A stretch of 64,000 nucleotides of DNA from Candidatus Marinamargulisbacteria bacterium SCGC AG-343-D04. GTDB lineage: Bacteria > Margulisbacteria > Marinamargulisbacteria > GCA-2716485 > GCA-002719695. Made by a program: the position numbers and the translations under genes. Where the stretch lies: NCBI GenBank assembly GCA_003265885.1, contig QFBQ01000002.1:1-64000 (forward strand), read 5' to 3'. Of this stretch, positions 45,479-55,013 are shown in pieces (position 1 is the stretch's first letter; every line of letters begins with the position of its first letter). The notes beneath the pieces are model-generated. The model saw nothing but the letters and a program-made list of their open reading frames with translations, made no database searches and had not been told where the DNA came from.

Positions 45479-47431
45479 TTATATTTGAGGTATAGATTCC
45501 TTTTTTTCTTTTTTAAATCGTTCTCTCAATTCTGAAACGATTCCTGGATTTGCTAAGGATGTCGTGTCCCCTACTTCTTGATTTAATGCAATAGCTTTTA
45601 ATAATCTTCTCATGATTTTTCCACTTCTTGTTTTAGGAAGATCTTCTGTAAATACAATGAACTTTGGCTTAGCTATGGGGCTTATTTTTTTACTTACAAA
45701 CTGTTTCAACTCATATTTTAACTCATCTGTCTCAACCGTGTCTTTTTTTAATATAACAAAGGCTAATAATGCTTGCCCCTTAATCTCATCTTGAACGCCT
45801 ACCACTGCAGCTTCTGCAACCTTGTCACAATCTACTAAACTGCTTTCTACTTCCATAGTTCCTATACGATGCCCGGCAATATTAATTACATCGTCTACAC
45901 GGCCTAATACCATAATATAGCCGTCTTTATCTCTTATAGCTCCATCACCTGTAAAATAACTGTCTAATTGTGACCAATAGACCTCTTTGAAACGTTCATT
46001 ATCGCCCCAAATTCCTCGTGCCATTGATGGCCATGGTTCGGTAAGGCTTAAAAGCCCGCCCCCTTTTTGAACAGAGGCATCTTTATGATCACAAATATCA
46101 GCACTAATACCTGGTAACGGTTTACCTGCATACCCAGGTTTCATATTATGCAAGCCAGGTAACGTTGAAATCATAATCCCGCCCGTTTCGGTTTGCCACC
46201 ATGTATCAACAATGGGGCAATTATTATTGCCGATATGGGTGTAGTACCATGTCCAGGCTTCTGGGTTTATTGGTTCTCCGACACTTCCCAATAAACGTAA
46301 GGAGCTTAAGTCATATTTTGCTGGAATATGATCTCCCCATTTCATAAACGATCTAATTGCAGTTGGCGCAGTATACATAATACTGATTTTATACTTTTCA
46401 ATTAGTTTCCAAAATATGCCTTGATCTGGATAATCTGGAGTTCCTTCATACATAAAGACAGTGGCTCCATTAGATAGGGGGCCATAAGTTAAATAGGTAT
46501 GACCTGTAATCCATCCAATATCAGCCGTACACCAATATACATCATCATCTTTTAAATCAAAGACTACTTTTGTTGAGTAAGTAGCATGGGTTAAATATCC
46601 GCCTGTAGTATGTAAAATTCCTTTTGGTTTACCCGTTGTTCCAGAGGTATATAAAATAAAAAGAGGGTCTTCGCTGTCCATCACTTCTGCTTTGCATTCT
46701 GCAGATTCTTTTTCCATACTCGTCTGATAATCAACATCTCTACCCTCTTCCCAATGACAGTCATTGTGAGCATGTTTGACGACTAAAACGTTTTCTACGT
46801 GATGCTCATTATTATCTAATGCTTCATCTACAATATTTTTTAGATTTAAAATTTTTCCTCGCCGTGATCCTCCATCGGCTGTAATGACAAGTTTAGAATC
46901 TGAATCTTGAACTCTGTCTTTTAATGATTCTGCTGAAAACCCTCCAAATACGACACTATGAATAGCCCCAATTCGTGCACAAGCCAGAACGGCAAAGACA
47001 AGTTCTGGAATTAAGGGCATATATAGGGTAACTCTATCTCCTTTTTTAACAGATAATTGATTTCTGAGAACATTGGATAATTGGTTAACATGTTGAGATA
47101 GTTCTTTATATGTGATATTTCTTTCGAGACCATTTTCGCCTTCCCACTGTAGAGCAATTTTGTCTTTTTTTGTTTCAAGATGTCTATCTATACAATTAAC
47201 TGAAGCGTTTAATTTTCCGTTTACAAACCATTTGGCAAAGGGCTTATTCCATTCACATGTTGCTTCCCAGGGTTTTATCCACTCTAATTTTTGGGCTTGT
47301 TTATTCCAAAATTCCATTCGGTCTTGATCCGCTTCTTGATATAAGTCATCTGTGTTAACAACAGCATTTTCTTTGAATGGTAGAGACGGTTGAAATACTT
47401 TTTCAGATATATAATGAGCATCAAATGACAT
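45479..47431 (-). CDS. acs: Acetyl-CoA synthetase
   Basis: An AMP-forming ligase that turns acetate into acetyl-CoA. PLFILYTSGTTGKPKGILH is the phosphate loop, and WWQTETGGIMIS, YFTGDGAIRDKDGYIMVLGRVDD and the C-terminal PKTRSGKIMRRLLK with the catalytic (acetylatable) lysine are all present. The acetate-pocket sequence VVFGGFSAESL is typical of Acs. At 650 residues it has the standard length. AAGGGG precedes the ATG. The window has a second ligase for acetoacetate at 60710. Confidence 0.96.
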   Translation of the reverse strand: MSFDAHYISEKVFQPSLPFKENAVVNTDDLYQEADQDRMEFWNKQAQKLEWIKPWEATCEWNKPFAKWFVNGKLNASVNCIDRHLETKKDKIALQWEGENGLERNITYKELSQHVNQLSNVLRNQLSVKKGDRVTLYMPLIPELVFAVLACARIGAIHSVVFGGFSAESLKDRVQDSDSKLVITADGGSRRGKILNLKNIVDEALDNNEHHVENVLVVKHAHNDCHWEEGRDVDYQTSMEKESAECKAEVMDSEDPLFILYTSGTTGKPKGILHTTGGYLTHATYSTKVVFDLKDDDVYWCTADIGWITGHTYLTYGPLSNGATVFMYEGTPDYPDQGIFWKLIEKYKISIMYTAPTAIRSFMKWGDHIPAKYDLSSLRLLGSVGEPINPEAWTWYYTHIGNNNCPIVDTWWQTETGGIMISTLPGLHNMKPGYAGKPLPGISADICDHKDASVQKGGGLLSLTEPWPSMARGIWGDNERFKEVYWSQLDSYFTGDGAIRDKDGYIMVLGRVDDVINIAGHRIGTMEVESSLVDCDKVAEAAVVGVQDEIKGQALLAFVILKKDTVETDELKYELKQFVSKKISPIAKPKFIVFTEDLPKTRSGKIMRRLLKAIALNQEVGDTTSLANPGIVSELRERFKKEKKESIPQI

Positions 47432-47493
47432 AATAAGCCCCTTTTTTTAATTAGTTGATATTAGTATAAAGGGTTTAGATCATTTATGTGAAC

Positions 47494-48573
47494 CTAAAAT
47501 TGAATCGACACTCTTTTTCGTCCCCAATCTCCTCGATTATTTAAAAACACACCTTCAATAGGATAATTACAAAAGGCACAGTGGCTATCTTTGATATGAT
47601 ACTCTCCTAACTGGTACCAGTCTCTTTCAATAATACAACGATTGCAATTAGGGCAATAGGTACTTGCTGTGTCTTGGCTATGCATGTTTCCTGTATATAC
47701 ATAATGAAGTCCATACTCTTTGGCAATTCGTCTTGCTTTGATTAAACATTCTGGAGTTGTAGCTGGGGTATCCATCATTTTAAAATCTGGATGAAAGGCC
47801 GTAAAATGTAAGGGTACATCGGGTCCAAGATTATCCATGATCCATTTGGACATTTCATGGATTTCGGTATCGTTGTCGTTGTTATTAGGGATGACAAGAT
47901 TTGTTATTTCGAACCAGACCTTGGTCTGATGTTTTAAATATTTTAGAGTCTCTAACACGGGTTCTAAATTTGCCATACACAACTTTTTATAAAACGTTTG
48001 CGTAAAGGCTTTCAAGTCGACATTGGCTGCATCCATATAGGAATAAAACTCTTCTCTGGCTTCTGGACAAATATATCCAGCCGTAACAGCAACCGTTTTT
48101 AAACCCAATTTTTTACACTCTTTTGCAATATCTATAGCATACTCTGCAAATATGACAGGGTCATTATAGGTAAATGCAACACCTATACAACCTAATTCTT
48201 TACATCGATGCGCTATCGCTTCTGGAGATGCATATTGTTGTAATCGATCCATTTCTTTGGCTTTGGATATATCCCAATTTTGACAAAATCTACATCCTAA
48301 ATTACAGCCTGCTGTACCAAATGATAAAATAGACTCTCCTGGATAAAAATGATTCAAGGGTTTTTTTTCAATAGGATCAACACAAAAGCCACTACTTCTT
48401 CCATAGGCCGTTAAGACCATCTTTTGCTTTACATTCTTTCTAACAAAACAAAAACCCCGCTGCTCGTTACCAATGACACAGTGTCTTGGACATAGATTGC
48501 ACTGAATTTTATCCTCTGAAAATTCAGTGAAAAATCTGCCTTGATAGGGTTTTGTGTGATCTAACAAGCTCAT
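47494..48573 (-). CDS. amrS: AmmeMemoRadiSam-system radical SAM protein
   Basis: A 359-residue radical SAM enzyme of the AmrS family. The cluster motif is TAGCNLGCRFCQNWDIS. Extra cysteines near the N-terminus (CNLCPRHC, GFCFVR) and a C-terminal zinc-ribbon-like set (YCPNCNRC, HCAFCNYP) are typical. In other genomes it occurs with an AMMECR1 protein and a Memo-like protein, but neither is in this window. The reaction is unestablished. It lies 62 bases upstream of acs on the same strand and may share its transcript. Confidence 0.9.
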   Translation of the reverse strand: MSLLDHTKPYQGRFFTEFSEDKIQCNLCPRHCVIGNEQRGFCFVRKNVKQKMVLTAYGRSSGFCVDPIEKKPLNHFYPGESILSFGTAGCNLGCRFCQNWDISKAKEMDRLQQYASPEAIAHRCKELGCIGVAFTYNDPVIFAEYAIDIAKECKKLGLKTVAVTAGYICPEAREEFYSYMDAANVDLKAFTQTFYKKLCMANLEPVLETLKYLKHQTKVWFEITNLVIPNNNDNDTEIHEMSKWIMDNLGPDVPLHFTAFHPDFKMMDTPATTPECLIKARRIAKEYGLHYVYTGNMHSQDTASTYCPNCNRCIIERDWYQLGEYHIKDSHCAFCNYPIEGVFLNNRGDWGRKRVSIQF

Positions 48574-48656
48574 GTCTTACTCTCTATTATACTATTCCCT
48601 CTTTTGAATAAATACATTCATGTTTATTTTTAATATAAATTTGGTAGCTCTTATAT

Positions 48657-49118
48657 ATGATTAAATCTGTTAATAATTGCACTTTGTTTTTGTTTGCTTT
48701 CTTTAAGATTCCCTTATTATGCTTTTGTTTTCCTCGAATAAAGAAAAAAAGCCTACAATCTCTTCATCTTTATATCCCTCTTTATTTTTTCACAAAAAAT
48801 CATTTAGGGTCTATGTATTTTGGGGTTTTAATGATGGGGGCTGATTTATCGGCCGGTCTTTTAGCTATGCATTGTGCATCTTTATCGACAAAAAAAGTGT
48901 CTATTATCTTTAAAGACACACAAGCAGATTTTTTGAAACGAGCTGAACATGCTGTTCTATTTTGTTGTGATGAAGGGGATAAAATTAATCAGCTTATTGA
49001 CTTAGTCTGTTCTACAGAAGAACGTCATCATGCGCCTATTCAGATTCAAGGGATTTGTTCTGAAACTAAGGAAGTTGTCGCTCGATTCACTCTAACCTTG
49101 TCTTTAAAAGCAACATAA
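48657..49118 (+). CDS. Hotdog-fold thioesterase-like protein (DUF4442-type)
   Basis: A 153-residue protein. The pattern NHLGSMYFGVLMMGADLSAGLLAM, then SIIFKDTQADFLKRAE, and a closing VARFTLTLSLK fit the DUF4442 branch of PaaI-like hotdog thioesterases, judged by memory of the family. Such proteins may hydrolyse acyl-CoA. The first 40 residues are hydrophobic and Cys/Phe-rich. No Shine-Dalgarno is seen, so the start at 48657 is tentative. It is convergent with the AraC-type gene, two bases away. Confidence 0.6.
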   Translation: MIKSVNNCTLFLFAFFKIPLLCFCFPRIKKKSLQSLHLYIPLYFFTKNHLGSMYFGVLMMGADLSAGLLAMHCASLSTKKVSIIFKDTQADFLKRAEHAVLFCCDEGDKINQLIDLVCSTEERHHAPIQIQGICSETKEVVARFTLTLSLKAT

Positions 49119-49120
49119 CA

Positions 49121-49984
49121 TTACTGATATTGTTTTCTAAATTCCAATGGGGTTATATCCAAATGTCGTTTAAAAAAACGATTAAAATGAGCAGAATTTG
49201 AAAACTCTAATTGACTAGAAATTTCTTTTATAGATAAGGAGGATTGTGTAAGAAGACGTTTGCACTCTAGTAATATTTTTTGATTAATCCAAAAACTAGC
49301 GGGTTTATTAGTTTCTTTTTTAATGACTTCATTTAAATAGTTTGATGATACAAACAATAAGTCAGCATAGTCTTTTACAAAGCGTTTTGAAATAGAGGAG
49401 TTATCTATATATTTATTAAACTCAATAACAAGATTCGGAGAACTATGTTGTTGACTACTTTCTTTGATTAAATGCAGAAATTTATTTTGCAACTCTATTA
49501 AGAATATAACGGTATAGCTACTCATTAAGATATGATGATTGATTGATTTTTCGTCATTCATCAATAATTTCCTTATCTTTTTGGTAAGCGTAATTAACGA
49601 ATCAACTTCATCAAACACTTCGTAACCTGCTGTGTGAAATGATTGAAAAAACTCAAAATGACTCAGCTTAACGACACTATTTAGTTGAATTTCATCACTA
49701 TCTATGGCTACAAAGTAAAACTCAGTATCTTCATGAGGTAAAAACTGATGAACTTGTCCGGGTCTTAAAAAGAATATCTGATTATCTACCACATTTATCT
49801 TTTTGAAATCGATAAAGTGTGTACCCCCTCCTTTTTTTATAATTAAAATCTCGTGATGTTTGTGTCGATGGATCCCAATTGTAGGGACATAGTTCTGTGT
49901 CTTCCCGGAGCTTCTTACCTCCGTAATCTTGTCGTCTTTACTGATTTCAAATCCTATATAAGGAATGTTTTTTTTATCCATCAT
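49121..49984 (-). CDS. AraC-family transcriptional regulator
   Basis: The N-terminal cupin-type sensor domain (about 20-140) has IGIHRHKHHEILIIKKGGG and FFLRPGQVHQFLP. The C-terminal pair of helix-turn-helix motifs (about 190-287) ends with SSQLEFSNSAHFNRFFKRHLDITPLEFRKQ, the AraC signature. At 287 residues it is typical. The gene is divergent from the KamA-ferredoxin operon with 146 bases between the starts, so it probably controls that operon in response to a small effector. This is the only clear DNA-binding regulator in the window. Confidence 0.92.
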   Translation of the reverse strand: MMDKKNIPYIGFEISKDDKITEVRSSGKTQNYVPTIGIHRHKHHEILIIKKGGGTHFIDFKKINVVDNQIFFLRPGQVHQFLPHEDTEFYFVAIDSDEIQLNSVVKLSHFEFFQSFHTAGYEVFDEVDSLITLTKKIRKLLMNDEKSINHHILMSSYTVIFLIELQNKFLHLIKESSQQHSSPNLVIEFNKYIDNSSISKRFVKDYADLLFVSSNYLNEVIKKETNKPASFWINQKILLECKRLLTQSSLSIKEISSQLEFSNSAHFNRFFKRHLDITPLEFRKQYQ

Positions 49985-50130
49985 TCTAAGTTTACTTTCT
50001 CTACAACATTATTACCATATTTATCGATTTCATTGTCATATTTATCTAACTCTGTCATTAAGCCTTTTATAAACGTATAAGTTTATTTATCTTTACTTTG
50101 CTTATAAAACTTTATGACAAGGATGGTTTT

Positions 50131-51552
50131 ATGATGAATATGTCACATTATGATAATTTTAAAGTAGATTTCACGCCTCCAAAAGATTACGTCTGTGATT
50201 CAGGCTATGTCATTAAGCATAAGCCTTATAAAAAATATTTACGGACAGATATAGCTCGCATTTTTGAAGAAAAAGGAATTGTTGACCCTTTCTTAAAAGA
50301 AAGAGAAATTGTAGCTCAAGTTTTTCCTTTTAAAATTAATCAACATGTGGTTGATATTATTGATTGGGATCATTATCATTTCGATCCTTTATTCCAGCTA
50401 ACCTTTCCTCAACCAGGCATGCTCGAAAAAGATGAGATTTCATGTATTTCACACTTAAATGACGAAGGAGCTTCTAGAGATCAGATTGCTGAAGCTATAT
50501 CTAAATTAAGAAGTAAAAAAAACCCTGCTCCTGCGAACCAATCAGCAAACCGACCTACAATTTTTGAAGATGATGATAGTTATGAATGCGAAGGCTTACA
50601 ACATAAATACAAGAATACCTGTTTAATGTTTCATAAAAATGCTCAAACATGTCACGCCTATTGCACATATTGTTTTAGGTTTAATCAATTTGTAGGAAAA
50701 GACAGGTTTTTAGAGGATGATTCGACACGTTTGCATACGTATATTAAACAACATCCAGAAATTTCTGATATATTAGTTACGGGTGGAGATCCAGGAACAA
50801 TGAAAGCAGACGTTTTCAGGTCTATGTTAATGCCTCTCACTGAACCTGATTTTGCTCATATAAAAAATATTCGTGTTGGTACAAAAGCCTTGACCTATCA
50901 CCCCTATCGCTTTTTAACTGAACCCGATGCGGATGATTTGTTAGGCTGTTTTAAAGACGTTATTTCTAAAGGAAAACATATTTCGATTATGGCTCATTTT
51001 AGCCATTTCAATGAAATTACTCCGGAGACATTAGCTGCCGTAAAGCGATTAAGGCAGGCGGGGTGTAATATTCGTACACAGGCTCCTATCATGAGATATA
51101 TCAATGACAACCCCACCACATGGGCAAAAATGTGGGAGATGCAAGTTCAAAATGGCATGATCCCCTATTATATGTTTATTGCTAGAGATACAGGTCCTCA
51201 ACGATATTTTGAAGTTCCTTTGGCAAAAGCTCTTTACATCTATCAGGAAGCACGAAAAAAATTATCAGGCTTATCACATACTGCTAGAGGTCCATCTATG
51301 TCTTCTGGGCCAGGGAAAGTTTGCGTTATGGGTAAAGAGCGAATTGGAAACGAGGAAGTGTTTATATTGAAATTTCTTCAAGCACGAAACAACGATTGGT
51401 GTGATCGTGTTTTCTTTGCAAAGTATGATGAAAAAGCAACGTGGTTAGATAACTTGGTACCCGCTTTTGGTGATAAAGAATTCTTTTTTGAAGAAGAGTA
51501 TAAATCTATTATTAATGCCAAGAAAAAAGTGGAGGATTTATGTCCAGCATAA
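50131..51552 (+). CDS. KamA-family radical SAM aminomutase
   Basis: Related to lysine 2,3-aminomutase, which moves an amino group using SAM, a 4Fe-4S cluster and PLP. The cluster loop is QTCHAYCTYCFRFNQFVG (near residue 175). DILVTGGDPGTM, VGTKALTYHPYRF and GPSMSSGPGKVCVMG, containing a likely PLP lysine, are present. The N-terminal 130 residues differ from classic KamA, so the substrate may not be lysine. The frame opens at TTG 50098; I choose ATG 50131, with AAGGA seven bases before it, giving 473 residues. It overlaps a ferredoxin gene by 13 bases. Confidence 0.87.
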   Translation: MMNMSHYDNFKVDFTPPKDYVCDSGYVIKHKPYKKYLRTDIARIFEEKGIVDPFLKEREIVAQVFPFKINQHVVDIIDWDHYHFDPLFQLTFPQPGMLEKDEISCISHLNDEGASRDQIAEAISKLRSKKNPAPANQSANRPTIFEDDDSYECEGLQHKYKNTCLMFHKNAQTCHAYCTYCFRFNQFVGKDRFLEDDSTRLHTYIKQHPEISDILVTGGDPGTMKADVFRSMLMPLTEPDFAHIKNIRVGTKALTYHPYRFLTEPDADDLLGCFKDVISKGKHISIMAHFSHFNEITPETLAAVKRLRQAGCNIRTQAPIMRYINDNPTTWAKMWEMQVQNGMIPYYMFIARDTGPQRYFEVPLAKALYIYQEARKKLSGLSHTARGPSMSSGPGKVCVMGKERIGNEEVFILKFLQARNNDWCDRVFFAKYDEKATWLDNLVPAFGDKEFFFEEEYKSIINAKKKVEDLCPA

Positions 51553-52088
51553 ATGTAGAAACCCATAAAACACATTCAACATCCATTAATCATTCTTCAA
51601 TCTCTGAAGAGCTGGCTAACTTTGTGTCTAAGTCTGCATGGAGCATAACTATTCAAGAGTCTTTCTTTTTGTTTTTAGAAAAAAATACTGACATTCGATC
51701 AAAATTAAACAATCTGTTTAAAAATAGAGACTTATTTACACAGTGCATACCTATCATCACTTATCAAGAAAAGAAAGACATATTTACAGTTCTTTTTACA
51801 AACAAATTAGTATCTCCTCCTGAACCAGGAGAGCCTGGTTCAATTTTGTCATATTTCAGATCCTATGGGTATACAGACTCAACATTATACTCGGATTGTT
51901 ATGGACAACTTTCGTGTTCATCTTGTGCAATTGAAGTAATGAATGGAACTCTTGAAAACCCTACTCCACGTGACGAAGAATATGATATGTTATCTATTGA
52001 TGATAATCGTCCTCCTACTCAATACACACGTTTAAGTTGTCAAACTGTGGTAGGCGACTCTCCGTTAATCTTAACTATTCGAAAATAA
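51540..52088 (+). CDS. 2Fe-2S ferredoxin-domain protein coupled to the KamA gene
   Basis: A 182-residue protein whose C-terminal part (about 75-182) is a plant/adrenodoxin-type [2Fe-2S] ferredoxin: cysteines at DCYGQLSCSSCAIEV (C-x5-C-x2-C) and RLSCQTVVG. The N-terminal 70 residues are helical and unassigned. GGAGG precedes ATG 51540, which lies inside the end of the aminomutase gene, so production is coupled. It probably supplies the electron that starts radical chemistry in the KamA protein, although 2Fe-2S donors are unusual for that job. Confidence 0.85.
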   Translation: MSSINVETHKTHSTSINHSSISEELANFVSKSAWSITIQESFFLFLEKNTDIRSKLNNLFKNRDLFTQCIPIITYQEKKDIFTVLFTNKLVSPPEPGEPGSILSYFRSYGYTDSTLYSDCYGQLSCSSCAIEVMNGTLENPTPRDEEYDMLSIDDNRPPTQYTRLSCQTVVGDSPLILTIRK

Positions 52089-52089
52089 T

Positions 52090-53406
52090 TTAAATTGTTT
52101 TCAATTGTTCGTAGGGATAAAGGGATGAATGTCCATCGCTCCAATTAATACCTAAGGCATAATTTCCTACAGGGTTCATAGAAAGTGGATGGATATCATC
52201 TGATATATCTTCTGGTTTTATAAGCAAGTCATTTGTAAACTCGTCACGAGTTAACGCACTTCTACACTCTAATCTCAATGCTTTAGGATCAAAACACTTT
52301 TCTTCATCTGGGAACTTAATAATAATTCCTTCTTTTTGGTTATAGCCTATTTTAGGCAGTTGATTTTCTCCATGTTTAATAATACTTATATCTCTAACTA
52401 ATTGTTGTGTGAATTCATGTATTTTTTTGGTGTTTTTACTTTTTGGATAGGTCTCTAAATAGGGAACCCCTTTGTCTCCACATTCTGATATTCCTGAGTC
52501 TAGTTCTAAGCTAATCGTGTTTTGAAATCCGAATTCATTAATTAATCGTTTTAGTGAGCCTTGTCCAAAGGGATAGGTCTTCTCTTTACCTACTTCTAAA
52601 TAACTCATATTCTCAACTGCTCCTATCACGGGAACTTTCAGCCTATCAAACATTTCAATACCTTTGACGACATCAATAAAGCTTATATGTTGAGGAGTTG
52701 TTACCGTAATAGCTGCCGTTATGGGAAGAAGTTGGCATAAGGTCAATTGAATATCTCCAGTTCCAGGAGGTAAATCAATGACCAAATAATCACATTCCCC
52801 CCATTTGGTTTGCAATAAAAACTGTGACACAATTTGAGATACCATAGGACCTCTTAAAATAGCAGGCCCTTCATCGCTTTGCTCTAGGGCATATCCAAAG
52901 GACATACACTTGAGACCATTATAGTTAATTGGCTTAATATGAGGTCCATCCATCACTAGTTCTGAGTTTGCGTGTATCATTGTCGGTAAACTAGGGCCAT
53001 AAACATCTGCATCAAAGAGACCTACCGTAGCCCCTTGTTCTTTTAACGCAATAGCCAAATTCACTGCCATAGTAGATTTTCCTACCCCACCCTTACAACT
53101 AGACACCACAATAATGGATGCTACTTGATCTAGCATCTTTTTATCTTGATCCATTAAGGGGTTCTTTTTAGCTTGTGCAGTCATCGTAACCTGAACGTCT
53201 TCAACTCCTTCAATAGCTTTTACGCAGTCTTCCGCTTGTTTTTTAAACAAATCTTTGACAGGGCAAGCAGGCGTCGTTAATTCAATCGAAAAGGATACAC
53301 GACCTTTGTCTATGGTGAGGTTTTTTATAAAATTTAACGACACAATATCTTTACCTAGATCAGGGTCTATTATAGAGGATAATGCTTTTAAAATTTTCTC
53401 TTTCAT
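52090..53406 (-). CDS. Mrp/ApbC-type iron-sulfur cluster carrier with DUF59 and DUF971 domains
   Basis: Three domains: an N-terminal MIP18/DUF59 domain (about 1-80, IIDPDLGKDIVSLNFI), the deviant Walker A P-loop ATPase (about 95-340, VSSCKGGVGKSTMAVNLA), with the CxxC Fe-S motif not evident, and a C-terminal DUF971 domain (about 350-438). Mrp proteins hold and hand over 4Fe-4S clusters. The frame opens at GTG 53427; ATG 53406 is my choice, without a strong Shine-Dalgarno. This gene could serve the neighbouring Fe-S enzymes. It is divergent from the OsmC gene. Confidence 0.92.
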   Translation of the reverse strand: MKEKILKALSSIIDPDLGKDIVSLNFIKNLTIDKGRVSFSIELTTPACPVKDLFKKQAEDCVKAIEGVEDVQVTMTAQAKKNPLMDQDKKMLDQVASIIVVSSCKGGVGKSTMAVNLAIALKEQGATVGLFDADVYGPSLPTMIHANSELVMDGPHIKPINYNGLKCMSFGYALEQSDEGPAILRGPMVSQIVSQFLLQTKWGECDYLVIDLPPGTGDIQLTLCQLLPITAAITVTTPQHISFIDVVKGIEMFDRLKVPVIGAVENMSYLEVGKEKTYPFGQGSLKRLINEFGFQNTISLELDSGISECGDKGVPYLETYPKSKNTKKIHEFTQQLVRDISIIKHGENQLPKIGYNQKEGIIIKFPDEEKCFDPKALRLECRSALTRDEFTNDLLIKPEDISDDIHPLSMNPVGNYALGINWSDGHSSLYPYEQLKTI

Positions 53407-53501
53407 AAGTTCATATAAGTGTTGCACAAAATTATATTTATTTAAACCATTGTGTTCTATGTTAAACTATATATCTACACAAATTATTTTTGGAGGAAAC
53501 A

Positions 53502-53936
53502 ATGGGAAAACAACAAGCAAATGCAACATGGACAGGATCTTTAAAAGAAGGAGCAGGTCAGTTCAACTTGCCAAAAGGTAATCATACAGGACAATTTACT
53601 TTCGAAACGCGATTTGAAGATGGAAATGGAACTAACCCAGAAGAACTTGTTGGAGCTGCGCTCTCTTCTTGCTTTTCTATGTTTTTATCCGCTATTTTAG
53701 GGAAAGACGATTTTACAGTAAACTCTATTTCGTCTAATGCGACTGTTACTTTGGATAAAGACGATAATGGACCATTGATTACATCTATTCATCTTGATGT
53801 TAAAGGGGATGTTGATTCAATTTCCAATGACGATTTTCAATCTTATGTTGAAAAAGCTAAGAATGGATGTCCTATTTCAAGATTATATCAAGGAACCTCT
53901 ATTACGGTTTCTGCTAATAACGTAGTTAGTGCTTAA
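53502..53936 (+). CDS. OsmC-family peroxiredoxin
   Basis: A thiol peroxidase of the OsmC/Ohr family acting on organic hydroperoxides. The two redox cysteines are in ALSSCFSMFLSAIL and KNGCPISRLYQGT. TNPEELVGAALSSC is typical of OsmC rather than Ohr. ATG 53502 follows GGAGG by 5 bases, giving 144 residues, the usual length. The end overlaps the convergent hemB gene by 11 bases. Confidence 0.92.
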   Translation: MGKQQANATWTGSLKEGAGQFNLPKGNHTGQFTFETRFEDGNGTNPEELVGAALSSCFSMFLSAILGKDDFTVNSISSNATVTLDKDDNGPLITSIHLDVKGDVDSISNDDFQSYVEKAKNGCPISRLYQGTSITVSANNVVSA

Positions 53937-54915
53937 TTTTCTGTATTAAATGACTTAATTCTAGTGCGGCGTAGGTAAATATAATATCTGCGCCTGCTCT
54001 TTTTATAGATGTGATCACTTCTAAAAGTGCATCATCATAATTTAACAGACCTTCTTTAGACGCATGTTTTAGCATCGCATATTCACCACTTACATGATAT
54101 GCCGCCACTGGTAGAGTTGTGTTTTCTTTGATGGATTGAATGATATCTAAATAGGCTAAAGCGGGTTTCACCATCAAAATATCGGCGCCTTCTTCTTCAT
54201 CTAATAAAGCCTCTCTCAAAGCTTCACGTTTGTTTGCGGGGCTCATTTGATAGGTTTTTTTATCACCCTCTTTTGGGGTGGAATTCAAAGCTTCTCTAAA
54301 TGGCCCATAAAATGCAGACGCATATTTTGCAGTATAGGAAATAATACCGGTATCAATAAAATCTTTTTTATCTAGAGATTCTCGAATTCTTACAACTCTT
54401 CCATCCATCATATCTGATGGAGCTACAAAGTCTGCACCTACTTGTGCATGTAAAACCGCCATTTCTGATAGAATATCAACCGTTTTATCATTAATGATTT
54501 TGCCGTTTTCAACAATACCATCATGACCGTCAGATGAATATGGGTCCAAGGCGACATCTGTAATTACAATTAAATGAGGAAACTCTTTTTTAATATATTG
54601 CACAGCTTTGCATAAACAGTTTTTTTCATCTAATCCAATACTGCCCACTGAATCTTTTTTATTTTCATTGATTGAAGGAAATAAGGCTACCCCCAAAACA
54701 TGTTGCTTACTTACTTCTTCGCAAATCTCTTCTAGTCGATCCACAGAGTATCGATTTATTCCTGGAAGACTTGGGATTGACGTAACAGAGTTCTGATTAT
54801 CATCAATAAAGATGGGGAAAATAAAATCATTTGAAGACAGCCTTGTTTCACTTACAAGTTCTCTGATTGCATCACTTTTTCGTAGTCGCCGAGGTCGTTT
54901 TAAGTTATCCATCAT
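53926..54915 (-). CDS. hemB: Porphobilinogen synthase
   Basis: Joins two 5-aminolevulinates to porphobilinogen in haem and corrin synthesis. The two Schiff-base lysines are in SYTAKYASAFYGPF and ILMVKPALAYLD. The metal site reads DVALDPYSSDGHDG, with Asp and Ser in place of the three cysteines of the zinc type, so it belongs to the Mg-dependent class. FVAPSDMMDGRV is conserved. At 329 residues it has normal length. The other hem genes are not in this window. Confidence 0.96.
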   Translation of the reverse strand: MMDNLKRPRRLRKSDAIRELVSETRLSSNDFIFPIFIDDNQNSVTSIPSLPGINRYSVDRLEEICEEVSKQHVLGVALFPSINENKKDSVGSIGLDEKNCLCKAVQYIKKEFPHLIVITDVALDPYSSDGHDGIVENGKIINDKTVDILSEMAVLHAQVGADFVAPSDMMDGRVVRIRESLDKKDFIDTGIISYTAKYASAFYGPFREALNSTPKEGDKKTYQMSPANKREALREALLDEEEGADILMVKPALAYLDIIQSIKENTTLPVAAYHVSGEYAMLKHASKEGLLNYDDALLEVITSIKRAGADIIFTYAALELSHLIQKIKH

Positions 54916-55013
54916 TTTTTATTTAAACACAGTTCATTTACGATGACTATATTTTTCTTACTCCAAATGATAAAATAGACACAAATAATAAGACTCAAAC
55001 GTGTAGGTGTATA

